A stretch of 64,000 bases of DNA, taken from positions 917,001 to 981,000 of the forward strand of contig JARHVA010005357.1 of the NCBI GenBank assembly GCA_037957365.1. The letters run 5' to 3'. This document shows positions 38,961-49,735 of the stretch, one piece after another (the first letter of the stretch is position 1; the number at the start of each line of letters is the position of its first letter). The translations under genes were made by a program, and so were the position numbers. Below the pieces are notes generated by a model. The model made no database searches and was not told where the DNA came from. It saw only the letters and a program-made list of their open reading frames with translations. Source of the DNA: Torreya grandis (Eukaryota; Streptophyta; Pinopsida; Cupressales; Taxaceae).

Positions 38961-39560
38961 AAAAATGGAATTGATTGCAATTTAAAATATCTTCTTTTTG
39001 AAGAACTAGGATGAGAGGGATAAATACCATCTTGGAGATAGCTTATCAAGTTATAAAACCAGCTAAAGGTGAGGTATAAAAAACTATAATCTCTTCACCA
39101 TTTGACACCAAAACAAGCTCATTAGTCTCTTGTAAGTCTTGAGCTAGATGCTCACACAATCATTTGCCTCTAATCAACTTTGACATTGATTTCTTAAGAG
39201 ATATTATAAATTAAAGGACATGATTTTCAATAAAATAATACCTTTTTTCATACTCTTCCAATATTTGGTTATATAAATCTATTGGATGCTCTAAGGACTC
39301 ATGATTCTACTGCATAAGAATGCTTAAAATAGTGTCCATGTCAGCATAAGTGTACAAAATGAAATATTTTTTGAAATCTAGATTTCTAAGTGTAGGAGCA
39401 CTAGCTATGGCCTTATTAATATCCTTAAAACCTTTTATTCTTTCTTTGGACCAACTAAAGTTATATTTTTTCTTTAGCATCACTATAAGTGGCTTATCTA
39501 AAATGGCAAAATCTAAAATATATCTCCTTATGAAATTGATTTTCCTAAAGAAACTTTGTA
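38960..39560 (-). pseudogene. E2 RNase H (gypsy type) remnant
   Basis: Follows RT. SKERIKGFKDINKAIASAPT and LRNLDFKKYFILYTYADMDT at 39470-39310 match the RT-RNase H connection and the catalytic start (family form LYTxAS). Further left EKRYYFIENHVL, KLIRGK and CEHLAQDLQETNELVLVSNG mark the rest, with shifts. Confidence 0.78.
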
Positions 39561-40340
39561 AAGACTTTTTGTGCTTAGGTAAGGAGAGTAGAAGGATGAA
39601 TTGAATTTTTTCAGCATCTATGCTTAAACCATGCTTTAAAACAACATGTCCAAGAAGATTAACTTCATGAAACAGAAAAACACACTTTTTGGGATTTAGA
39701 GATACCACAAATTACCTACACCTTTTGAAAACTTGCTTGAGATGAACCATGTGATCTCCTGCATTCTTTGAAAACATTGTTATATCATCCAAATAAACAA
39801 GTACAAACCTATTAAGAAGACCTTGGAATGCCATATCCATGGCTCTCTAAAATGTTGCTCCAACATTAGACAAATTGAATGGCATATTTTTTTATGAAAA
39901 TGCCCCCCACTTAGTTGTGAAGGCTATCTCAAATTGGTCTTCTTCCTTGACCATAATTTGATTATAGCCACTATATCCATCCAACAAAGAAAAACTCTTT
40001 GAACCTACAACAATCTATAAAATTTGTTTCATTGATGGCAATGGATAGTGATTTTTAAGTGAAGACCAATTAAAATCATGAAAGTAAACACAAATGAATC
40101 TCATCATTCTTCTTTCATACTAGAACAATATTTTCCACCCAAGTTGAGTGTTTGATTGAAAATATAATAGTTAATTCTATGAGCTTGTGAAGCTCAACTC
40201 TCATTAAAGGCTCAAGCTTTGGATTTATGGGACTTTTTCTTTGTCTCATTGGTTTAGTTTCCTCCTCTAACTCAATGGTGTGTTGAGACAAACTTGGATC
40301 AAAATATTTGAGATCACTATACTTCCATGTAAACATATCA
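39560..40340 (-). pseudogene. E2 reverse transcriptase remnant, YLDD intact
   Basis: Starts with FTWKYSDLKYFDPSLSQHTI, then KPMRQRKSPINPKLEPLMRV (40336-40200). Later blocks are FICVYFHDFNWSSLKNHYPL, SFSLLDGYSGYNQI, KWGAFS then MPFNLSNVGATF, and VLVYLDDITMFSKN. The catalytic YLDD is encoded at 39784-39795, intact. Then SLNPKKCVFLFHEVNLLGH. Only a few stops interrupt, so this is among the least decayed domains of the window. Confidence 0.92.
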
Positions 40341-40859
40341 GTAAAACTTGTGCATAACTCAATAAAATATTTCTTTTGTGAAGGAGTCTATACCTTACCC
40401 AATTTCAAAATCTTACCAGCTATAATCTCTACATTCACATAGTGTTCTTCCTTTGTTGACAAAGATGACTTCTCTTTCCTTAGCTCATCATCACCACTAA
40501 AAATATTCTCAAGTGTGACCAATCCTTTGGGTAGCTTATTCATTTTTAGTTGCATAATCTGATCACCATACTGCTGCAAGTTCATTGATTAGTTTCTTGA
40601 AGAAAACTTAACCTCCTCTTGTAAGAATCTCATAATTTGATTGTCATATTTGAACGCCTACCAATTCTCATGATTATCTGGAATAGAGGGCCTTAAAACC
40701 ACCTTTATATGTGACTAACTATTTTAATTTTTTACATCAGATGGGATACTAAATTTTGCCCCCAAAACAACCAACCTATCATCATGTTTGTTCTTATCTC
40801 TTAGTATTGCCTGAATGTTAAAAGCCTAAAAATATTCAAGTAAATCCCAAATTATATGC

Positions 40860-41160
40860 TTGTAAGATTTAAGAATATTTTTTTGAATACATTCAAACCT
40901 CTTACTTGGTGGACTACAAGCTCATGATCTCTAAATACTTATAAAGAATTGACTTTCATCTTCCTAACCCACTGTAAACTATGAACCAGTGTTTCATACT
41001 CAGCAAGATTATTTTAACAACCAAACTAAAATTTAATAGAAGAGAAATACCTTTGATTTTTTGAAGAAACCACCATCATTCCCACTCTATTTCCATGCTT
41101 ATTTCTTGATCCATCAAAGTACAATTTCCAAAAACCTTCATTAGGCTCATCTTATTTGAC
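40860..41160 (-). pseudogene. E2 archaeal-type RNase H, upstream of RT
   Basis: Minus-strand translation gives WKLYFDGSRNKHGNRVGMMV, then VSSKNQRYFSSIKF, FGC, NNLAEYETLVHSLQWVRKMK and FRDHELVVHQVRG. The FDGS, NNxAEYE and D-x-ELVVxQV blocks carry the catalytic D, E and D of the archaeal-type RNase H (aRNH) known in the Tat lineage. It lies between protease (41350-41790) and RT (starts near 40336), not after the regular RNase H. About half a kilobase of linker separates it from RT (LPKGLVTLENIFSGDDELRK near 40530-40480). Confidence 0.85.
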
Positions 41161-41349
41161 CATGGCTAGAATTGGTGCATCCTTCTCATAAAGGAAATAC
41201 ATACCAAGACCCTCTTCTTCAATAAAATTATAAGGATAATGCTCATGAAAGGTATAAGCCCACTCATCAAGGAACACATATTGAAATCCATCCAAAGGTG
41301 TTTCACTTTCTACTTCACTAGCTTATAGTACTTCATCTGAGATGATACA

Positions 41350-41790
41350 GTTAGTATTCACAAATTTGGCATATATGGCTCCATATGAAAATGTGATATA
41401 GGCTCAAAATGAATTGTTATCTTGGTACCATACCTAGTTTTTAATAGAAAATAATTCCAATAAATTGATAAATAACCCTTAATATTTGAGGTGAAATCTC
41501 TTAAAGGCACATAGCAAAGTAGGGATGCAAGTCTACCACAACAACATCTTACTAAATAGTAACATTGGGGCACGCATGTAATTTCAATTTTAGATCCTTG
41601 ATGATTCTTAAAATATTTGTTGGTGACCCATCCAAATACAATACTCCTCTAGTGTTTGGGTCATAAATAAGTCCAAGCTTGTCTACAATCTATTTAGGCA
41701 TGACTGTACTACTAGCTCCACTATCCACCATACTGTTATGAACCAAAGTATCACCTACTATCAAAGAGAGGTAGAAAGGAGGTTTTTTAT
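41350..41790 (-). pseudogene. E2 aspartic protease remnant, active-site motif intact
   Basis: Translation near 41775-41690 reads PFYLSLIVGDTLVHNSMVDS, then GASSTVMPK. DSGAS is encoded at 41711-41725 and is intact. Downstream, 41358-41573 gives RCCCGRLASLLCYVPLRDFT, then SIYWNYFLLKTRYGTKITI, the C-terminal block of the same family (LSRDFT, then YLIFRTRYGTK). Upstream Q/T-rich sequence links to gag. Confidence 0.8.
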
Positions 41791-42699
41791 TTGATTTTAC
41801 CTTAAATTATTCCATATTTTCCATCTTATTTTATTTCTACACCTATTTATTAGTTATTTTATCTAAATTATCCAAGACAACACCTTCTTTCTCAACTAGT
41901 TTTGGAGACAATTCAAGAGATGAAAGTTCTTGGATGAGTTTATCCTTTTGTCCTAGAATGGAAAGATAATAACACATGTTAATGTTGAGGTTAGACTTAT
42001 TCATCTGATCTACTATACTAAAATGAGATCCACTAACCTTAACTTCACCCTTTGAAGCACTGTCTATTCATGATTTAGAGGTAGTTGATGAACCTTACCA
42101 ACCTCTATATTCTGATTTTTCTATGTGAAAGGGATATAAAGTTGCTCTTTTTTACTCTTAGAAACAACCCTAGCAGTACTTGAAGAATTTATCACCTCTT
42201 GAGCCTCTTCAATGGCTCTTCTTTTAACTATAGTTATTATTGCAAGTTGACCACTTAAATTATCAGTTTCAACAACTTAAGTAAAAGCAACATGATCATC
42301 TACTTGCCAATTTACATTAATGGCATTAGGCTGCCCTTGAACATGTTGAGTCTCTCCTTGTGATGCCAAACTTGTATCTTAATACTGACCTCCTTGAAAA
42401 TAAAACTCTTCTTGTGTTATTTGTGTAATAGTGATGTTATATGACACCAAGGCTTGATTTTGAGTATCATTAAGATTTGAGGGTTGCCAACCTAAATCCT
42501 ACACCATGTTGTTTTGAGTTGGGGTAAGAAAAATAACATTTGAAGTGGAATGAACATTAAGATCAAGGGTAGATATGGCTTAGCTAGAATTATGGATCCT
42601 TGTGCTTGATATGGTGATCTATTCTCTCTAAAACCCTGATAAGGAGGCCTTTGATATTTGAAGGGCTGATAGGTGTTCTAATTTTGTTGTTGATAGGGC

Positions 42700-43640
42700 A
42701 TATTTGACTAAAATTGTTGCCTTTTAATTTGCACTATTTCATTCCCAAAATATTGTAACAAAATTTTCAACTCTCCTATCTCACTAGTTTGGCTAGTAGG
42801 GGTTGTAATTTGAGTTTGAGGTGCTAGAATAAGAGCTAATGATGGAATTTGAAGAACTTGATGGGTTGGTATAGAACTTATTTCTAGAAACATAAGCATT
42901 AAAGGCCTTAGAGAAATCTTACCAGCTTGTATAAAACTATTTTTTGCCCTTATTGCAACCTCATAAGAATTTGTCAAGGTAGTACCACCCATTGACTGTA
43001 TCATCACACTAATGCTAGAGTTGAGAGATTTAAAATAGTAAAAAAATACATATTTAGAGGATGGCCTTATCAATGTAAGTATCCTAGTCCATGTTTTTTG
43101 GAATCTGAGGTTAAAATCAGACATGAACTCATGAGGAGCCCTTGTTATGGTGGTCAATTTCTTAACTAAAGATAAGTGATCAGATTTATCCTTAAATTTC
43201 TTGAATAAGGCTAAACCTAATTCATCCCAAGTAGAGATGGAATTAAGTGGTAGATTTCTATATCATTGCAATGCTTTTCCTTTGAAAGAGGTAACCAACA
43301 ATCTAATAGTAACATCTTGGATATACTCAATAGGGGTTGTTTGATTTTATCTTATGAATAATGAGATACCCTTGAAGTAATATACATGAATGTCATCAAA
43401 TTGGGCTAAATTCAGTGGGATACCTCTATTGAATGGAGCAAACACCTAATTTTTGATGGCCATTGGATAGTGGGGATTGTAGTGCTTAGAAAAATAGGCT
43501 GACCAAGAGGCAAATATTTATTTTGAGGATATGGTTTTTCCCTCTTAAAACTTTGGATCTTATATGATAAAAAATAAAAAGTATTACCTTTACTTACTAA
43601 CCTTGTGGTGAATTTTTTCATGAAAAAGCTACCTGAATGA
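42700..43640 (-). pseudogene. E2 gag remnant
   Basis: Blocks in order on the minus strand: GISLFIR- and PIEYIQDVTIRLLVTSFKGK near 43390-43270, ALQWYRNLPLNSISTWDELG near 43270-43210, then a 149-codon open frame (42708-43157) with RAPHEFMSDFNLRFQKTWTR, a QSMGGTTLTNSYEVAIRAKN block and SFIQAGKISLRP. WYRxLPxxSIxTWxEL and FNxRFQKxW are Retrotrans_gag hallmarks. A Pro/Thr-rich tail follows. No zinc knuckle was seen. Gag forms the particle. Confidence 0.85.
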
Positions 43641-43697
43641 TGTTATAGGCTCTACAACTAGATGTTATCTTCTTCTACTGCAAAAATTTTTCTTGTT

Positions 43698-43720
43698 GGT
43701 CCCACTGGGCATGTCAAAAC
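43698..43720 (-). other. Primer-site-like motif of E2
   Basis: The minus strand reads TTTTGACATGCCCAGTGGGA beside the 5' LTR. It matches the E1 motif at 28013 and the one at 9052. The tRNA is not assigned. Confidence 0.7.
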
Positions 43721-46284
43721 TATTATCAATTAGACTTTCACCCCTTTAAGGTATTTTTATGCCTTCAAAATATATTAAAACATGGAAACAATCCTAAGTT
43801 ATGGGTGACCTAATTAGTGGATTCAATCTCTAGATTGTAAGGGATAGCTCCCTTTGGTGTATCAATTAAGATCCTTGCTCTATGCTACAAACTACTTGGG
43901 AAAAGAGAGAAAGAAAAATTGAAATAAAATCCTATCTAATGATGGTGATATACCTAAATTATTGGTTGATCCACTCAATTAGAGATCCTAAAAATATTGA
44001 TTTAGATAAGAGAAAGGCTGAACTTTCAGCTCTAATTAACCAATATGCATAAGTATTTCATAAAAAGGTTCTATATTGTGATAAATATTGAGGGAAATCA
44101 TGGAATAGGAGTGATTCAAGGAAATAAATATCCACTTTCGTCCACTGTAAACTTATCCAAAAGATAGTAAACATAGAACATGACCTGCATAATCTAACTA
44201 GCTAGCAACTAGGTAAAAATCAAGACTTAATAAGGAAGAAAACTCTCACTTATGAAAATCAATGACATTAATACACTATACTAGCAGTTGGAATCTAAAA
44301 ATATCAGTCCTTATATTAATATAAAGAAAGGTTATAACTCAATTTTTGGTAGAATTTTATCTTACCAAAAGAGAAATACAATTCAAGGCTGAAAAGCTAA
44401 CTTATATAGAAAAATACATAATAGACAAGAGGTTGGCATTGAAAATAGAAAAAGAAGACAACTCTTTCATTAGCCCAAGTCCAATTTTGATTATTCCAAG
44501 ATAAAAAATCCTTCTAAAGTTATCTTTTCTTATCTTTTGTCTTGCATGGAAAACCCTTTGGCATTGAAAATGGGTAGTGGGCTCAAGATTGGACTAATCT
44601 ACCTCATGAATGATATAACACCAACTTTGGATTTCTTGATTTAAGTTTGAAATGACTTGAAGCTGAGTTGGAACATTTGAAAGGCTTTCATTTTCATGAA
44701 AATAATTAGTAGATGTGGAACTTAACAATTAGTCAACTCTAAATTAATAATAGTCAACTCTATGAATATGAACAACTAACTCCATAAATATGAACAGTCA
44801 ACTCCACATCTAAATTTGGAACTCCACTTGAACTACTAGAATGTTTGTAAGGCTTTAAGATCTCAATTTTAAACAACTTGAGTCCTTCATGAAAATGAAT
44901 CTCTATTTTTAGAGCTAAAGGTGTCATGTTTGAAATGGTTACACCTAGACATGTCTAATCCTGCTTTGACCAATTTACATGTTATAAAACATGTTCATTG
45001 GTTATTGTAATCTGATGTATTTTTTGGTTCTTCATCTCTATTATATCTATATATCTTCCTTATGTATTTTCTATGGACTTTTCTCCCTACTTATTTCCTT
45101 GAGTTTATTCTTTTGGGCTTGTGTCTTTTCACTTTCCCATAGAAAAATTATCCACTAGAATTGTCTTTCTTCATTGGCTTTTGAAATTCCTCTCTACATT
45201 TTCCTTGGGATTATGTCTTTGTCTTTTCCTTCAGCCTTTTTCTTGAACCATTTCCTATCGATTTTCCTCCCAAAATAATTCTTTATCTTCAAGTTTTTTG
45301 TCACTTCACTTTCCCACAACCAAATTGTCCATGGGAATTGTCTCTCATGTCTATGCTTGTAAGGATATTTATCTTTTCCTTCAGACAAAAATTATAAAGG
45401 AATTACTTCCTTGACTTTTTTCCACTTTTATAATTCCTCTTTGGACTTATGTCCTCAGACAAAAAGTCTGAGACTTTCCTCTTTGGGTTTCTCCTTTCCT
45501 TTTCCAAAGGAATTCTTTTGGATAATTTGTCTGAAGGAATTACTTTGGACTTCTTACCACAACATTTATCTTCCTTATAGTGACTTTCTCGAAGGGCACA
45601 TACCCTTTATGATTCCTATAATGAACTTTGTTGAAGGGCACATACCCTTCAATAATTTTGTAATGAACTTTCCCAAAGGGTACATACCCTTTGGGATTTT
45701 TGTAATGACCTTTTGGAAACTGAATGAACCCTTCATCATTCCTTTTGAATTTTTTGAATTGAACCTTCCCAAAGGTCACATACCATTTAATATTCTTGTT
45801 AATGTCCTTTCATCTCCCAAAACTACCCTTTGAGCTTTTCTAAAAGACCCTTCAACTTAAAGAGATGACCCTTCATTAAGACATCTCTCTCATGGACAAT
45901 TCCTTTGGATAATAAGTCTGAAGAAAATGTCCCTTTTAGACTTCCTATTTTTGAACTTCCTATAAGGGAAATTACCCTTTAGGATTTTTTTATTTTCCCT
46001 TTAGAATCGTGATGATCCCTTGAAAAAAAAGACCCTATACCGAGTACCCTTTGGGAAAAAATGTTAAATCTATTTGGCCTTTGGAAAATAGTCCTTAGAC
46101 CTTTCTATAATTGACCATTCATCTTGTATTTCCTTCAAACAAAAGTCTAAAGGAATTATATCTAAATCCTTTTCAAAGTATCCCCTTAGCCTAGTCTTAT
46201 TCCCCTTATTTGAAAGGCATGTTTAATAAAAGTTATGAATGATAGAGGCTATAATTTTGACATGTAAGGTCAAAATTATTAACA
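43721..46284 (-). repeat. 5' LTR of E2
   Basis: On the minus strand it starts TGTTAATAATTTTGACC at 46284 and ends TTGATAATA at 43721, next to the primer-site motif. The terminal CA appears decayed. Overlapping open frames on both strands at 45411-45833 come from the palindromic repeat array and are not genes. Confidence 0.92.
45593..45790. repeat. Palindromic tandem repeat in the E2 5' LTR
   Basis: The same AAGGGCACATACCCTT array at about 45593, 45635, 45676 and (decayed, AAAGGTCACATACCATTT) 45773. Spacing agrees with the 3' LTR copy, so the array predates E2 insertion. Confidence 0.9.
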
Positions 46285-46289
46285 AACAC

Positions 46290-47350
46290 CATTATTTTAG
46301 CCCCCTTGACTTATCAAAAGGATGGCCAAACTAAAACCCTTGCTCTCATTCATCTTGAAATGGTAGAAAATGATTATCCTACCATTAACACCATCTAACA
46401 ACAGGACAATGATTCCATTCTCACCTACCTCAATACGAGGGATTCTTTAGAGCAAACCATGTTGAATGAATCCACTATCGATGTCAACTTGGGTACTTAG
46501 GATAACCCTTACATTGTCAAGATTAGTTAATCCTTAGATTCTATAGAGAAAAAAGATTATCCTTCTTTCCTCCATGACCATGACATTGAATTTACTTGGT
46601 CTTATCAAGATATGCTTGCAATCAACCCTTTCATATCCCTCCATAACATTGTCACCTATCCTAATGCTATTCCTATTTGACAAAAGCTTCACAAGATGCA
46701 TCCTTTCATCACCCTTCTAATCAAACAATAGCTTTAGTGTCTCTTGTCTATCGATTTCATCCAACCCATCGATTATCCTCAATGGGTTTTTAATAACATT
46801 CCTATTACCAAACCCACAGGTGGACTTTGCCTTTGTATTTAATTTCATGACCTTAACCTTGCTTACCCAAAGAATGACTCCATTTGCCTAGCATCAACCA
46901 ACTTTTTGATCTTACAAATGGCCACAAAATGTTATCTCTCATAGACAGTTTCTTGAGATATAATCAAATCTTGATTTTCCCCAAGGATTAGCATAAAACT
47001 TATTTCATCACCACATGGGGAACCTTTTGTTATATGTTCATGCTATTTGGTTAGAATAATGTTACAAAAACATACTATCATGTGATGACCTACAACTTCC
47101 ATGATCTCATACTTAAAATCATAGAGGACTGTGTAGATAATCTCCTTAGTAAATTAAAACATCACAAGGATCATCTAGCTATTTTCATAACATCTTCGAA
47201 TGCCTTATCCATTTCCACATCAAAATTAACCCTAAGAAATGCATTTATGGGGACCTATCTAGAAAGCTTCTTGGCTTTATCATCTCTCTTTGAGGAATCA
47301 AAGTAGACCCTACCAAAGTTAAAGTAGTTTTGGAAATGCTACCTCTAACC
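46290..47350 (+). pseudogene. E1 reverse transcriptase remnant
   Basis: The E1 frame resumes right after E2 (TIILAPLTYQKDGQTKTLAL). RT begins with FTWSYQDMLAINPFISLHNI near 46590-46650. Then come a degraded KQKLHKMHP, DYPQWVFNNIP, FHDLNLAYPKNDSICLA and PHGEPFVICS, where the family has TPWGTFCYKVMPFG. The YVDD box at 47130-47141 reads CVDN; its second catalytic Asp is now Asn (GAT to AAT). NPKKCIYGDLSRKLLGFIIS follows after a frameshift near 47190. Confidence 0.88.
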
Positions 47351-47990
47351 CACCTTAAGAAATGTTTTAGCTTGTAGGGGAAGCTCCAATCCATCCATCA
47401 CTTCATCTCTCAATTATCAGATAGATGTCAACCCTTTCACCATCTCCTTAAGAAAGACACATATTTTAAGTGGACTAAAGACTATCAACAAGCCTTTAAT
47501 TCACTCAAAGAATACCTTCTTTCTCTACTTGTTTTGATCCCTCCTAAAGAGGACCAACCCTTATACCTTTATATATCTACCACTGACCATTCCATAGGGG
47601 AAATTCTCACTCACCATGATGAACAAAACAAATAACAAGTTATCTACTACATAAATAAAACACTTATAGAGTATGAGACTCAGTACACCCATCCTAAGAA
47701 GCTTTGCCTTGCCTTAGTATTTTTGGTTTCTAAAATTCATCATTACCTTCTCAATCATAAATCCTTCATCATCACTAACACTTACCCATTCAAGTACATG
47801 TACTCTAAACCATGCCAAAAATACCATATGGCTAAGTGGCTTATGCTTTTAGCTAAGTTTGACTTTGAGTTCTTCTAATAAAAGTTAATTAAAGGACAAG
47901 TCATTACCAACCAATTGGTTAAAGCTCCTTTACTAGACAACCAACCACTTTCTCTTGAATTTCTAGATGATTCCATCATGACTCTCTCTC
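47350..47990 (+). pseudogene. E1 RNase H (gypsy type) remnant
   Basis: GKLQSIHHFISQLSDRCQPF, FKWTKDYQQAFNSLKEYLLS and PLYLYISTTDHSIGEIL lie near 47380-47610, then YYINKTLIEYETQYTHPKKL, CLALVFLVSKIHHYLLNHKS and KWLMLLAKFDFEF. The order follows the RT-RNase H connection and gypsy RNase H. The first catalytic position (LYxxxS) has lost its Asp. One long frame is kept here. Confidence 0.82.
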
Positions 47991-48019
47991 AGGAGGACCG
48001 CACCTACCAAATTCTAGCA

Positions 48020-48300
48020 CGATGGGGTTACTAAAGTTATTATCATTCCCCTTGATGGTGAACCTCTTCCCCTTTCCTTTAAACTTGGTTTTGAATGTAC
48101 TAACAATATGGTTGAGTATGAATCCCTCATCATAGGTCTCTAAACTACTCTAGCCTTAAGAATTAAGACCATTAATCTTTGGTGATTCCTAACATGTGGT
48201 CAACCAGGTCAATAGATCTTACCAATGTAAGAATAATGTCTTGAAAAAGTATAAACAACTTGTAAATGTATTATTAACATAATTTGATCATTACCTTACC
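48020..48300 (+). pseudogene. E1 archaeal-type RNase H, downstream of RNase H
   Basis: VIIIPLDGEPLPLSFKLGFE, then CTNNMVEYESLIIGL at 48030-48150, then LRIKTINLW and a decayed GDSQLVxNQV region. The SFKLxFxCTNNxxEYE block is the archaeal-type RNase H of Tat elements. The N-terminal Asp block is degraded. Here the domain follows the regular RNase H and precedes integrase. Confidence 0.82.
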
Positions 48301-48539
48301 TATTCTATTCCATGATCTACTAATAAGTTTATAGATATAATGGCTTCCCTTTCTTCATAAATCCCATCTTAACCTAATGAGTCCAAACTCTTTGTTACCA
48401 TCTACCATTTTATTACACCCTCTTATATCCATTTTCCCCTTCTTATCATTTGTAATATAGAGCAATCTCTATTATACATATGGTAAAAAAAAACCTTTAA
48501 CTACCTCAACCTTAATATCATTCCTCCCAATCTCTCTAG

Positions 48540-49735
48540 GAATTCTCAAAGAGCCTTTGTTCAGAGTACCTCTCATTACACCATACTAGGGGAATCCTTT
48601 ATAAGTGTGGCTTTGATGGCTTCCTTCTCCATTGTATACATATTCATGGAACCTCCCATGCTCTCAAGGAAATGCATGATGGAATCTATGGGGGATTTAG
48701 TGGTTTCGATATTGCTAAATATATTCTTCACCTTGGCTACTATTAGCCCACCCTCAACCAAGACTATTGTGATTATGTAAAGAAGTGTGTTAAATGTAAA
48801 AAAAAATACTAATTTACATCAAAAACCTACCCATGGAATTCAAGTATCCAAAGACTATTGACCCTTTTCAAAATTGGGACTTGATCTCATTGGGGAAATT
48901 AACCCTCATTCTTCAAAATGACACCAATCCATCATTACCACCACTGAGTATTTCACCAAGTGGGTGGAAGCTATTCCACTCATCTCAACCAATTCTGATA
49001 AGATATTCAACTTCATCAATGATCATATCATCTATCACTTTAGTGTTCCCATAAGATCATCATTTATAATGGAAAATATTTTAAAAATAAGTAATTTTAA
49101 GGTCTTTATGATGTATTTGGCATCAAGTTAAGCTTTTCTTCACCTTATTGTCCACAAGAAAATGGATAGGAAGAAGCCTTTAATAAAACATTTAACAAAA
49201 TGTTAACCAAAGTAGTCATTACTTTAGGTTAAGATTGGCACTTTCACATCCCTTTTACTTTATGGGCCTATCACACTAGCATTCAAACCTTTATAAGTGC
49301 TACCCCTTTTTCTCTAGTCTTTGGAGTAGAGGCATTCTTGCCTCTCGAATTCCAAATTATTTAACTTGGCATATCCTTGCAAGACATCATTTTTAAGAGT
49401 GACTATCATCAAAAACATCTATCATGACTTAAACTACTTAATGAACATCACCTATAAATGTTTAACCATCTTCATGTCTACCAAGAGAGAATCAATGTGC
49501 CTATAATAAACATCTAAAAGAACATGAATTTAAAATTAGAGACCTTGTCCTAAAGGAAAATTAGCATGTAACCAATATGGAGAAAAGCAAAAGAGGCAAG
49601 TTTGATTTCAATTAGCTTGGACCCTATATCATAACCCATAATTATGGATCAAAAACTTATCATTTATCCTTTCTTGAAGGCAAACCAGAACCTAAGCCTC
49701 TCAATGCTTCGTATCTATGTCCTTTATTTTGTTAA
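48540..49735 (+). pseudogene. E1 integrase remnant
   Basis: The zinc-binding part reads HIHGTSHALKEMHDGIYGGF, then IAKYILHLGYY, then CDYVKKCVKCKK near 48630-48810. The core has KLGLDLIGEINPHSSK (catalytic Asp in GLDLIG) and TTEYFTKWVEAIPLISTNSD near 48870-49010. The second Asp region (SDNGT in relatives) is decayed (FIMENI), and the glutamate helix is degraded (HKKMDRKKPLIKHLTK near 49150-49200). Later QVYQ- and KFDFNLAWT-like sequence ends near 49735. Confidence 0.85.

Larger units (their letters stand above)
34998..46284 (-). mobile_element. E2: complete minus-strand Tat-like gypsy element inside E1
   Basis: LTRs at 34998-37529 (3' LTR) and 43721-46284 (5' LTR) enclose gag, protease, archaeal-type RNase H, RT, RNase H and integrase, read right to left. 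Flanking bases AACAT (34993-34997) and AACAC (46285-46289) form a 4-of-5 target duplication. Removing E2 and one duplication leaves the E1 frame open across the junction (ILSNIFFIN|TIILAP). The LTRs differ at roughly one base in ten over stretches I compared by eye, so E2 is old but younger than E1. Catalytic motifs DSGAS and YLDD are intact, yet stops abound. Confidence 0.93.

Noticed and set aside
45411..45833. 140-codon plus-strand frame and overlapping minus-strand frames in the E2 5' LTR
   Set aside because: They follow the palindromic tandem repeat AAGGGCACATACCCTT, which keeps both strands open. They lie wholly inside an LTR and have no counterpart of equal length in the other LTR.
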